5,070 nucleotides of DNA, from the NCBI GenBank assembly GCA_003157315.1, contig PMJE01000641.1, positions 1-5,070 on the forward strand, in the 5' to 3' direction. A model generated the notes under the pieces. That model was not told the DNA's origin, searched no databases, and saw only the letters and a program-made list of their open reading frames with translations. Source of the stretch: Myxococcales bacterium (GTDB taxonomy: Bacteria; Myxococcota; Polyangia; Fen-1088). A program made the position numbers and the translations under genes. Below, piece by piece: positions 1 to 4,800 of the stretch. Positions within the stretch are counted from its first letter, which is position 1; each line of letters begins with the position of its first letter.

Positions 1-252
1 CTGGTGGCAGCAGGGCTCCAGCGTAACGTACATGGTCGCGCCCTGGGCGCGGACGCGCTTGCGCGAGAGCGCCTCGATCTCAGCGTGGGGCAGACCGGCG
101 CGGCGGTGATAGCCACGGGCCAGCACGCGGCCGCCGCGCACCAGCAGGGCGCCCACCACCGGATTGGGGCGGGTCTGGCCCCGGCCGAGTTCAGCCAAGG
201 CGAGCGCTTCGCGCATGAAGCGTCGATCAGCTTCCGAAAAAACCTTGCTCAT
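1..252 (-). CDS. ribD: Riboflavin biosynthesis deaminase/reductase RibD, N-terminal part (cut by window edge)
   Basis: The first 84 residues of a RibD-type protein; the rest lies beyond the left edge. RibD deaminates the pyrimidine ring of the GTP-derived diaminopyrimidine intermediate and then reduces the ribose side chain, two cytosolic steps of riboflavin synthesis. Visible here is the zinc-dependent cytidine-deaminase-like domain: TRPNPVVGALLV (about 27-38), the zinc-binding HAE motif with catalytic Glu (His56-Glu58), and TLEPCC (77-82), whose first Cys (81) is a zinc ligand. The second zinc Cys and the reductase domain are not in view, so a deaminase-only protein cannot be excluded. The ATG overlaps the nrdR stop codon as ATGA. 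An AAAGG about 9 nt upstream, inside nrdR, can serve as ribosome binding site. Co-transcription with nrdR is very likely; an nrdR-ribD pairing is common in bacteria. Confidence 0.93.
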   Translation of the reverse strand, partial: MSKVFSEADRRFMREALALAELGRGQTRPNPVVGALLVRGGRVLARGYHRRAGLPHAEIEALSRKRVRAQGATMYVTLEPCCHQ

Positions 253-716
253 GGGTCCTGGCCTTTCCAGCGCAGAAGCCGCTGCACTTCACTCAGCAGC
301 TCGGTCGCGTCCTTGAAATGCATGTACACGGTGGCGAAGCGCAGGTAGGCCACGTCGTCAATCTCGCGCAGGCGGCTCAGCACGGCGTCGCCGATCTTTG
401 ACGAGGCGATTTCCTTTTCGCCGGTTTCGCGCAGCGATCGTTCGATGGAATCGGCCAGCTCCTCTAGCGCGGCCATGGGAACCGGCCGCTTTTCGCATGC
501 CTTGGTCACACCCGCCAGCAGCTTGGCCCGGTCAAAAGGCTCGCGCCGCGCGTCCTTCTTGACCACTGAGGGCAGCAGCTCCTCGACGCGCTCATAGGTG
601 GTGAAACGCTTGCCGCACCCCGCGCATTCGCGGCGGCGCCGGACAATCTGCTCATCCTCGCTGGGACGGGTGTCCACAACCTTGTCTTCCGTGGCGGAGC
701 AGAAAGGGCAGCGCAT
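249..716 (-). CDS. nrdR: Transcriptional repressor NrdR
   Basis: A complete 155-aa protein, the usual NrdR length. NrdR senses ATP/dATP and represses ribonucleotide reductase genes by binding NrdR boxes. The N-terminal zinc ribbon uses Cys3, Cys6, Cys31 and Cys34, with the family signature VVDTR (13-17) and RRRREC..C..RFTTYER (26-43). The ATP-cone spans about 49-139, with VVKKD near its start and AYLRFATVYMHFKD near its end (123-136). The ATG at 716 is preferred because it opens directly on the invariant MRCPFC. No strong Shine-Dalgarno is seen before it. Its 3' end overlaps ribD by 4 nt, so the two are probably translationally coupled. I did not find a convincing NrdR box in the window, so its targets are presumably elsewhere. 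Confidence 0.97.
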   Translation of the reverse strand: MRCPFCSATEDKVVDTRPSEDEQIVRRRRECAGCGKRFTTYERVEELLPSVVKKDARREPFDRAKLLAGVTKACEKRPVPMAALEELADSIERSLRETGEKEIASSKIGDAVLSRLREIDDVAYLRFATVYMHFKDATELLSEVQRLLRWKGQDP

Positions 717-734
717 GGTCAGTGGTCCAGGTAT

Positions 735-763
735 TGTCTAGCACCCCACGAGCGAAGTACGAA
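735..763 (-). promoter_or_regulatory. Candidate promoter for nrdR-ribD
   Basis: On the minus strand there is TTCGTA (plus 758-763), a 17-nt spacer, then TAGACA (735-740) preceded by TGC, an extended -10 pattern. Each hexamer matches the sigma-70 consensus at only three positions. Transcription would begin about 12 nt before the nrdR ATG, which would leave an almost leaderless message. That fits the lack of a Shine-Dalgarno, but the call is weak. Confidence 0.25.
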
Positions 764-794
764 TCACAGAGAACGGAAAGCCGCGCAGGGCTTC

Positions 795-1109
795 TTGACC
801 CATGATCGCTCCGAGGTTGAATCGGCCGAGCCGGCTGGCGCGGACCTCGTGGTTTTCGGTCGTCCGTTCGATACCCGCGCAAAGCGCGTTCTTGGACCGC
901 GGGCATTGGCGCAAGCGTGTTCCTGCTCAATCCCGGTCATTGCGCTCGGTGGAATCGACAATAGAAACGTCGCGAGCTGTGTTCGTATGGGTGCTTACAG
1001 AATTGCCGTGATTCGTTCTGCAGTGGCCGTCGACGGCGCGCGGAGTGCCTTGAAACGGCTGCTCTCTGTGCGTTTTCGAACGGCTTCGAACAGCAATGTA
1101 GGATCTTGA
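795..1109 (+). pseudogene. Truncated thiamine-phosphate synthase (thiE) remnant, C-terminal half
   Basis: An uninterrupted frame whose product resembles the C-terminal half of ThiE, the TIM-barrel enzyme joining the pyrimidine and thiazole halves of thiamine. In order: THD.SEV.SAE.AGADLVVFG (the ThiE S/T-H-D/S loop and following strand), FDTRAKR.LGP (equivalent of the pyrophosphate-binding TP.K loop), IPVIALGGID (phosphate-binding glycine loop), and GAYRIAVIRSAV (the final barrel strand, usually G...VAVI.A). About the first 110 residues of a normal ~210-aa ThiE are absent: only 78 nt separate this frame from nrdR, which reads the other way. The codon at 795 is TTG with no ribosome binding site, and the frame simply stays open further upstream. 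Together with 717-794 and 1110-1199 this makes a 483-nt stretch without an intact gene, more AT-rich than its neighbours. I read it as a decayed fragment; a short functional protein is unlikely. Confidence 0.72.
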
Positions 1110-1133
1110 CAGGACCACGCAGAAACGTACGCT
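1106..1133 (+). promoter_or_regulatory. Sigma-70 type promoter of the cold-shock gene
   Basis: A perfect -35 hexamer TTGACA (1106-1111), a 16-nt spacer, then TACGCT (1128-1133), which keeps the first, second and last consensus bases of the -10 element. Transcription would start near 1140, giving a leader of roughly 60 nt before the cold-shock ATG. The -35 overlaps the stop codon of the thiE remnant (1107-1109). Confidence 0.6.
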
Positions 1134-1186
1134 TCTGCTGGTGCGCCCCAGACAATTCCGTTGAGGCGTAGCAATCAGTACAGTTT

Positions 1187-1193
1187 GAGGAGG
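1187..1193 (+). promoter_or_regulatory. Ribosome binding site of the cold-shock gene
   Basis: GAGGAGG lies 6 nt before the ATG at 1200 and 12 nt before a second in-frame ATG at 1206. The spacing favours the first, although both could be used and the two products differ by only two residues. Confidence 0.75.
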
Positions 1194-1199
1194 CAGTGA

Positions 1200-1430
1200 A
1201 TGGCAATGGCAACCGGGAAGGTGAAATGGTTCAGCGATTCCAAGGGGTACGGTTTCATCGCGCGGGATGGGGAGGAGGACGTTTTCGTCCACTACACGGC
1301 AATCACGGCAGAGGGGTATCGTTCGTTGGCCCAGGGCCAAACAGTGGAGTTTGACATCACCAAAGGGCCCAAGGGGCTGCAGGCCATGAATGTCAAGCGC
1401 CAGGAGGCGGCCGCGCAACAGGCGCAGTAG
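1200..1430 (+). CDS. Cold-shock domain protein (CspA family)
   Basis: A 76-aa single cold-shock domain. This small OB-fold binds single-stranded RNA and DNA and acts as an RNA chaperone or antiterminator in the cytoplasm. Seen: G-K-V-K-W-F-S (6-12), RNP1 KGYGFI (15-20) and RNP2 DVFVHY (27-32), the aromatic nucleic-acid-binding surface. The rest of the barrel includes [15 protein letters not shown] (45-59) and AMNVKR (62-67). The tail is a short Ala/Gln-rich extension. The length is close to the usual 65-75 residues. It is a monocistronic plus-strand gene with its own promoter and strong ribosome binding site, and it converges on the sigma gene 53 nt away. Whether it is cold-induced, growth-phase-controlled or constitutive cannot be told; the ~60-nt leader is shorter than that of E. 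coli cspA. Confidence 0.96.
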   Translation: MAMATGKVKWFSDSKGYGFIARDGEEDVFVHYTAITAEGYRSLAQGQTVEFDITKGPKGLQAMNVKRQEAAAQQAQ

Positions 1431-1451
1431 ATCCGCCGGGTGCCGGCTCTC

Positions 1452-1466
1452 GTGGGCAAAGCCCGC
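1452..1466. terminator. Weak hairpin between convergent cold-shock and sigma genes
   Basis: GTGGGC-AAA-GCCCGC can form a 6-bp stem (one G-T pair) with a 3-nt loop in the 53-nt gap between the two convergent genes. No T-run follows on either strand, so it is not a textbook intrinsic terminator. Position and symmetry suggest at most a weak bidirectional signal or a 3'-end stabiliser. Confidence 0.3.
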
Positions 1467-1483
1467 CCTCGCTGCTGGGAGAA

Positions 1484-2497
1484 TCAATCGTCGTGCTGCC
1501 ACGACATCTGGATGTCGTGGCCGAGCTCTGCAATGACCCGCTCGCGGAATTGGGTTTTCAGTTTCTCCGCGATCTGGCCCATGCGCTGCTTGGAAACGCC
1601 GTAGCGGGCGCCCAGGGCTGAAAGCGCAACCGCTTCGCCGGTGGTGGCCAGGTGTTCGCGCCACACAGCCCGCTCGCGATCATCTCGCAGCTTGCTCTCG
1701 AAGTCATCCATGAGCTTGCGCACGGCTTGCGCCAGCTCGTCTCGCGCAGCTTGCTGCTCCGGCGAAGCTTGATGGGTCGAGATCTTTTCGGCCAAGGGCA
1801 CTCCGTCTTCGTCAGGCCGGGGTTCCAGCGAGACTTCGTGCGAAGCCAGGTGCGCGGACACCTCGGAGAGATCAGCCTCGTCTACCTCCAGCCGGGCGGC
1901 CAGCAACTTGGGCGTGGGATCGATGCCCTCGGCCAGGAGCTTCTGGCGCTCCTTCTCCAGACGGAAAAACAGTTTGCGTCCTGCGCGGGTATTACCCACG
2001 TGGATCAGGCGCGAGTTGGTCAGGAGAAAACGCAGGATGCAGGCGCGAATCCAGTAGGCGGCGTAGGAACCGAAGCGCGTGCCCATGTCCGGGTCCCAGC
2101 GCCGCACGGCCTCCATCAGACCGACGGCGCCTTCCTGGAAGAGGTCGAGCAGGTTGAGCCAGGCCCGCCGGTACTGGTAGGCAATGGACACCACCAGACG
2201 CAGGTTGTGCAGGACCAAGGTGCGAGCGGCGTTGAGGTCGCCAGCTTCGCGCGCGGACTGAATAAGTTCGCGCTCTTGCTTTTCGTCCAGGCGGGCGTAG
2301 CGGCGCGCCTCATTGATGAAGCGCTGGACCGGATCGCGCGCGGGCGCCAGGTGTCTTTCCAGCGCGGGCGGGATCTTTTCCGGTGCGGCGCCCTCCACCA
2401 GGTCGGGCTCAAGCGGAGCCTCAGTGCTGACCTCATCGGCACCCGTCTCGCCTGGGGTGGCGTCGTCGTGGTCGTCGCTGGAAGAAGACGTGGTCAT
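1484..2497 (-). CDS. RpoH-like alternative sigma factor (sigma-70 family)
   Basis: A 337-aa sigma-70 family protein of RpoH/sigma-32 type, directing RNA polymerase to an alternative (probably stress) promoter set. An acidic Ser/Asp/Glu/Pro-rich tail (about 1-45) precedes region 1.2 (DPVQRFINEARRY, 55-67). Region 2 follows: core-binding LVVSIAYQYRRAWLNLLDLF and QEGAVGLMEAV (101-131), then RFGSYAAYWIRACILRFLL (141-159), which melts and reads the -10. TRAGRKLFFRLEK (170-182) matches the RpoH box QRKLFFNLR. Region 3 includes HEVSLEPRPDEDG (220-232). Region 4 ends in a helix-turn-helix (about 289-317) reading RYGVSKQRMGQI, where most relatives have a second Arg (R-V-R-Q) instead of Gly307. The ATG overlaps the hisC stop as ATGA and has no clear Shine-Dalgarno, so reinitiation after hisC is likely. 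The frame is open far upstream, but that part is hisC read out of frame. The regulon cannot be deduced. Confidence 0.92.
   Translation of the reverse strand: MTTSSSSDDHDDATPGETGADEVSTEAPLEPDLVEGAAPEKIPPALERHLAPARDPVQRFINEARRYARLDEKQERELIQSAREAGDLNAARTLVLHNLRLVVSIAYQYRRAWLNLLDLFQEGAVGLMEAVRRWDPDMGTRFGSYAAYWIRACILRFLLTNSRLIHVGNTRAGRKLFFRLEKERQKLLAEGIDPTPKLLAARLEVDEADLSEVSAHLASHEVSLEPRPDEDGVPLAEKISTHQASPEQQAARDELAQAVRKLMDDFESKLRDDRERAVWREHLATTGEAVALSALGARYGVSKQRMGQIAEKLKTQFRERVIAELGHDIQMSWQHDD
1498..1521. repeat. Perfect 11-bp inverted repeat in the 3' end of the sigma gene
   Basis: GCCACGACATC (1498-1508), TG, then GATGTCGTGGC (1511-1521) are exact reverse complements with a 2-nt centre. The repeat lies in the codons for about residues 326-333 of the sigma factor, just before its stop codon and about 70 nt past the cold-shock stop. 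It would form a strong hairpin in RNA from either strand. No T-tract adjoins it. Confidence 0.85.
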
Positions 2498-3546
2498 GGG
2501 GCCGAGAGCGCGGCCAAGAGCTGGTCGTTCTCCTCGGCCGTGCCAATGGTAATGCGCAGCTTGTCCTGCAGGCCTGGCTTGTCGAAGTGGCGCACCAAGA
2601 TCCCCTTGCCCTTGAGCGCGCGGTAGATCGCGGCGCCGTCTCCGCCCGGGCAGGTGGCGAGCACGAAGTTGGCCTGGCTGGGAATCACCTGCCAGCCGCG
2701 CCGGCCCAGGGCATCGCTCAGACGGGCGCGCTCGGCGCGCACGTGCTCCCAGGTGCGGCGCGCGTAGTCTTGGTCTTCCAGCGCTGCTGCGGCGGCGCTG
2801 ATGGCTACCGCGTCGCAGTTGTAGCTGTCCTTGACCTTGTTCATCTCCGACACTACCGCGGGTGCCGCGATGGCGTAGCCGAAGCGCAGCCCGGCCAATC
2901 CATAGCCCTTGCTCAAAGTGCGGCAGACCACCAGGTTGGCAAACTCGCGCACCAGGCTCAGGCTGTTCTCTTCGGCGAAGTCCACGTAGGCTTCGTCGAC
3001 CAGGAGCAGGCCGTAAAAGCGCGCCGCCAATTCGCGTACCCTGCTGGTGCGCACCAGCGTGCCAGTGGGCGCGTTGGGGTTGGCGAAGAAGATGGCCCGC
3101 GCGCCGGTGGCCAGCAGCGCGTCGATGGGCAGATCCCAGTCCGCGGCCCAAGGCACGGTCACAACCTTGACCTCGCCGATTTCGGCCAGCACGGGATAGA
3201 GCGAGTAGGTCGGATCCGGGTAGGCGAAGATGTCGCCCGGGCCCAGGTAGGTGCGCACGGCCATGGCCAGGATCTCGTCGCTGCCGTTGCCGGCCAAGAT
3301 CATGTCGGGCGAAACCCCGTGCACCCGCGCCGCGGTTTGGCGGAAATCTTCTGCGCTGGGGCTTGGGTAGCGCCGCAGTCGTTCTGGATCGATGTGGCGG
3401 ATGGCTTCGACCACGCGCGGGCTAGGGGGAAACGGGTTCTCGTTAGTGTTGAGCTTGACCACGCGCTCGCCCGGCCGCGGCTGCTCGCCGGGAGTGTAGC
3501 CGGACATCTTTTCGACGTTGGGCCGGGCCTTGGGCGTGATCGACAC
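2494..3546 (-). CDS. hisC: Histidinol-phosphate aminotransferase family protein (HisC)
   Basis: A 350-aa fold-type I, PLP-dependent aminotransferase of the HisC family, which moves an amino group from glutamate to imidazole-acetol phosphate in histidine synthesis. Seen: RPN...M.GYTPGEQP at the N-terminus (8-23), KLNTNENPFPPSP (31-43), RRYPSP (58-63), the PLP-phosphate loop GNGSDE (86-91), PDPTYSLY (110-117), NPNAPTG with Asn156, DEAYVDF with Asp184 and Tyr187, and TLSKGYGLAGLRFGYA with Schiff-base Lys213 and phosphate-binding Arg221. Near the C-terminus is RITIGT with Arg331. The GTG at 3546 is chosen because the N-terminal RPN motif precedes the first Met (ATG at 3507) and GGAAGGA lies 9 nt before the GTG. 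The gene follows the peroxiredoxin by 40 nt and overlaps the sigma gene by 4 nt. No other his gene is near, so a broader aromatic-aminotransferase role is possible. Confidence 0.92.
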   Translation of the reverse strand: MSITPKARPNVEKMSGYTPGEQPRPGERVVKLNTNENPFPPSPRVVEAIRHIDPERLRRYPSPSAEDFRQTAARVHGVSPDMILAGNGSDEILAMAVRTYLGPGDIFAYPDPTYSLYPVLAEIGEVKVVTVPWAADWDLPIDALLATGARAIFFANPNAPTGTLVRTSRVRELAARFYGLLLVDEAYVDFAEENSLSLVREFANLVVCRTLSKGYGLAGLRFGYAIAAPAVVSEMNKVKDSYNCDAVAISAAAAALEDQDYARRTWEHVRAERARLSDALGRRGWQVIPSQANFVLATCPGGDGAAIYRALKGKGILVRHFDKPGLQDKLRITIGTAEENDQLLAALSAP

Positions 3547-3555
3547 GAAAGTTCG

Positions 3556-3562
3556 TCCTTCC
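3556..3562 (-). promoter_or_regulatory. Ribosome binding site deciding the hisC GTG start
   Basis: Minus-strand GGAAGGA ends 9 nt before a GTG at 3546-3544 in the hisC frame. It supports this start over the internal ATG at 3507, which would remove the conserved N-terminal RPN segment. Confidence 0.7.
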
Positions 3563-3586
3563 TTGCTGGCCGTCCTACCGCTGCGG

Positions 3587-4111
3587 CTATCCCTTGCCCA
3601 GGGTTTTGCTGCCCACCTTCCAACCAACCGGAGTCTGATCACCGGTCTGTGCCGCCTGCAGCAGGCGCAGCACTTCGTCCACCGAGCGGCCGATGCGCGT
3701 GATGTTGCAGTCGGCGTGCACGATGTCGCCGTCAGGATCGATGATGAACGTGGCACGCAGGGCGAACCCCAGGTTTTCCTCGAGGCACTGGTAGTCGCGC
3801 GCGATCTTCTTGTTGAAGTCCGCGATGAGCGGGTGAGCGAGAGCGCCCAAGCTGCCATGGATCCATTCCCGGTGTGAGTACTTCGAGTCGGTCGAGCAGC
3901 CCAGCACCACTGCGCCCAGCTCCTTGAATTCCTTGTCCCGGCGCGAGAACTCGCTGATCTCGGTGGGGCAGATGGCGGTGAAGTCGGCGGGGTAGAAGAA
4001 CAGCACGATCCACTGCCCGCGGTACTCCGACAGCGAAATCTTGACGAACTTGCCATCGCCGGTCACGGCGTTCTCAGTGAACTCTGGTGCTTTCTTTCCT
4101 ACGAGACTCAT
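3587..4111 (-). CDS. Peroxiredoxin (AhpC/Prx1-like) lacking the canonical resolving cysteine
   Basis: A 174-aa thioredoxin-fold thiol peroxidase that reduces hydrogen peroxide or organic hydroperoxides in the cytoplasm. The active-site motif is P-A-D-F-T-A-I-C-P-T-E (41-51), with peroxidatic Cys48, Thr45 and Pro41; the partner Arg is Arg118 in ALRATFIIDPDG (117-128). GRSVDEVLRLLQA (141-153) is the typical C-terminal helix. In AhpC/Prx1 proteins the resolving Cys sits in a V-C-P-x-x-W-x-P-G-x-K segment. Here the segment is Q-T-P-V-G-W-K-V-G-S-K (159-169), with Thr160 in its place. Additional cysteines are Cys72, Cys109 and Cys135. The protein is therefore either 1-Cys or uses an atypical resolving partner. 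The start has a good GGAGGG (4122-4127) 10 nt upstream. It is first of a minus-strand cluster with hisC and the sigma gene. Confidence 0.94.
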   Translation of the reverse strand: MSLVGKKAPEFTENAVTGDGKFVKISLSEYRGQWIVLFFYPADFTAICPTEISEFSRRDKEFKELGAVVLGCSTDSKYSHREWIHGSLGALAHPLIADFNKKIARDYQCLEENLGFALRATFIIDPDGDIVHADCNITRIGRSVDEVLRLLQAAQTGDQTPVGWKVGSKTLGKG

Positions 4112-4277
4112 CGCCTGCGATCCCTCCGGCGAGCCTGGCGCACGCCGACGCTGAGGCTATCACGTCCGCCGGTGCTTGCCAGGCCGTCGGGACTATGGAA
4201 TTTATGGGTCTCGCTCCTGGGCGCGTTCCCGAATATAGTGATCGCCTCGGACGTCAAGCACCACGGAGGAATTGAAA
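4112..4277. promoter_or_regulatory. Divergent intergenic region between peroxiredoxin and outer-membrane genes
   Basis: These 166 nt must hold promoters for the peroxiredoxin cluster (minus) and the exported-protein pair (plus). The best plus-strand signal is TATAGT (4234-4239), five of six matches to the -10 consensus, with no good -35; it would start transcription about 32 nt before the ATG. On the minus strand TTGACG (4252-4257) stands 14 nt before TATATT (4232-4237), which is too close for standard sigma-70 use. No clear operator repeat or known redox-regulator box was recognised. Confidence 0.35.
4265..4270 (+). promoter_or_regulatory. Ribosome binding site of the outer-membrane protein gene
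   Basis: GGAGGA lies 7 nt before the ATG at 4278. The in-frame TTG at 4272 is only 1 nt away and cannot use it, so 4278 is the start. Confidence 0.75.
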
Positions 4278-4787
4278 ATGCGCAAACTCGTCATGGCCGC
4301 AGTGTTGACCTTCACCGTCCTTCTGCCCGGCCTGTCGCAAGCCGCCTGGGAGTTGGAGGGCTCTTTGGGCAAGGGCGGCCAGCTAAATAGCCCGCGGGGC
4401 TGGGAGCAGCTCAACCTCATGGTGACCCCTGGCTATGCGCTGTCGATCCTACGGCTGCAACTTGGCATCGTGGCCAACTTTGCCGACCAGTCAGACAGCG
4501 CGACCAACCTGGAGCTGAGGCCGATGATCGCCATCGTTCCCCCCATCCTGCCTATCTACGGCCGGGTCATTTTTGCCGTGCACAATCTGACCGGGCGCAG
4601 CAGCAGCAGCGGCACGGGGCGCGAGTTTGCCTATGGCGCTGCCGGGGGCCTGCGCTTCGGCTTGGGGCCAATCGGCGTGTTCGCGGAAGTCGGAGTGCTC
4701 CCGCGCTACCGTAACTTCGCGGCCTTTGCTGGCAGCAAACTCGCCTGGGTCATAGAGGGCCGCGTCGGCGCGTACATCAAGTTCTAG
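4278..4787 (+). CDS. Exported protein, probable small outer-membrane beta-barrel
   Basis: A 169-aa protein that I cannot assign to a named family. Residues 1-22 form a classic signal peptide: Met-Arg-Lys, a hydrophobic core of about 14 residues, and L-S-Q-A before a probable cut ahead of Ala23 or Trp24. The mature part alternates polar and hydrophobic residues in short stretches (for example LRLQLGIVANF 58-68, PIYGRVIFAVHN 92-103, EFAYGAAGGLRFGLG 116-130, GVFAEVGVLPRY 133-144, WVIEGRVGAYIKF 157-169). It ends in Phe, the usual C-terminal residue recognised by the outer-membrane barrel assembly machinery. Size and pattern would fit roughly eight strands. A Ser/Gly-rich segment (108-114) looks like a loop. 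The next gene starts 13 nt after its stop, so the two are probably co-transcribed. Substrate or function is unknown. Confidence 0.8.
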   Translation: MRKLVMAAVLTFTVLLPGLSQAAWELEGSLGKGGQLNSPRGWEQLNLMVTPGYALSILRLQLGIVANFADQSDSATNLELRPMIAIVPPILPIYGRVIFAVHNLTGRSSSSGTGREFAYGAAGGLRFGLGPIGVFAEVGVLPRYRNFAAFAGSKLAWVIEGRVGAYIKF

Positions 4788-4800
4788 TCGGGCGGAGTCG

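Noticed and set aside
795..1109. Intact short thiE-like gene starting at TTG 795
   Set aside because: There is no ribosome binding site, half of the barrel is missing, and the frame continues open upstream without a natural start.
927..1664. 245-codon open frame on the minus strand opposite the cold-shock gene
   Set aside because: It runs antisense to the cold-shock gene and the sigma 3' end. Its product is Arg/His/Pro-rich with no recognisable motif, which is typical of a shadow frame in GC-rich DNA.
1652..2626. 324-codon plus-strand open frame
   Set aside because: It is antisense to the sigma factor, whose conserved regions are unmistakable, and it shows no protein-family features of its own.
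2498..3151. N-terminal extension of the sigma factor frame by 218 codons
   Set aside because: This part is hisC read in another frame, Arg/Gly-rich and without motifs. The ATG at 2497 in the ATGA overlap gives a normal sigma length.
2587..3702. 371-codon plus-strand open frame
   Set aside because: It is antisense to hisC and the end of the peroxiredoxin, with no start signal. The opposite strand carries the full set of aminotransferase motifs.
3547..4056. Upstream extension of the hisC frame into the peroxiredoxin region
   Set aside because: It lies out of frame over the peroxiredoxin gene. The GTG at 3546 with a ribosome binding site gives the usual family length.
4233..4257. Standard sigma-70 promoter for the peroxiredoxin (TTGACG and TATATT on the minus strand)
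   Set aside because: The spacer is only 14 nt, too short for normal use. It is mentioned only as part of the divergent region.
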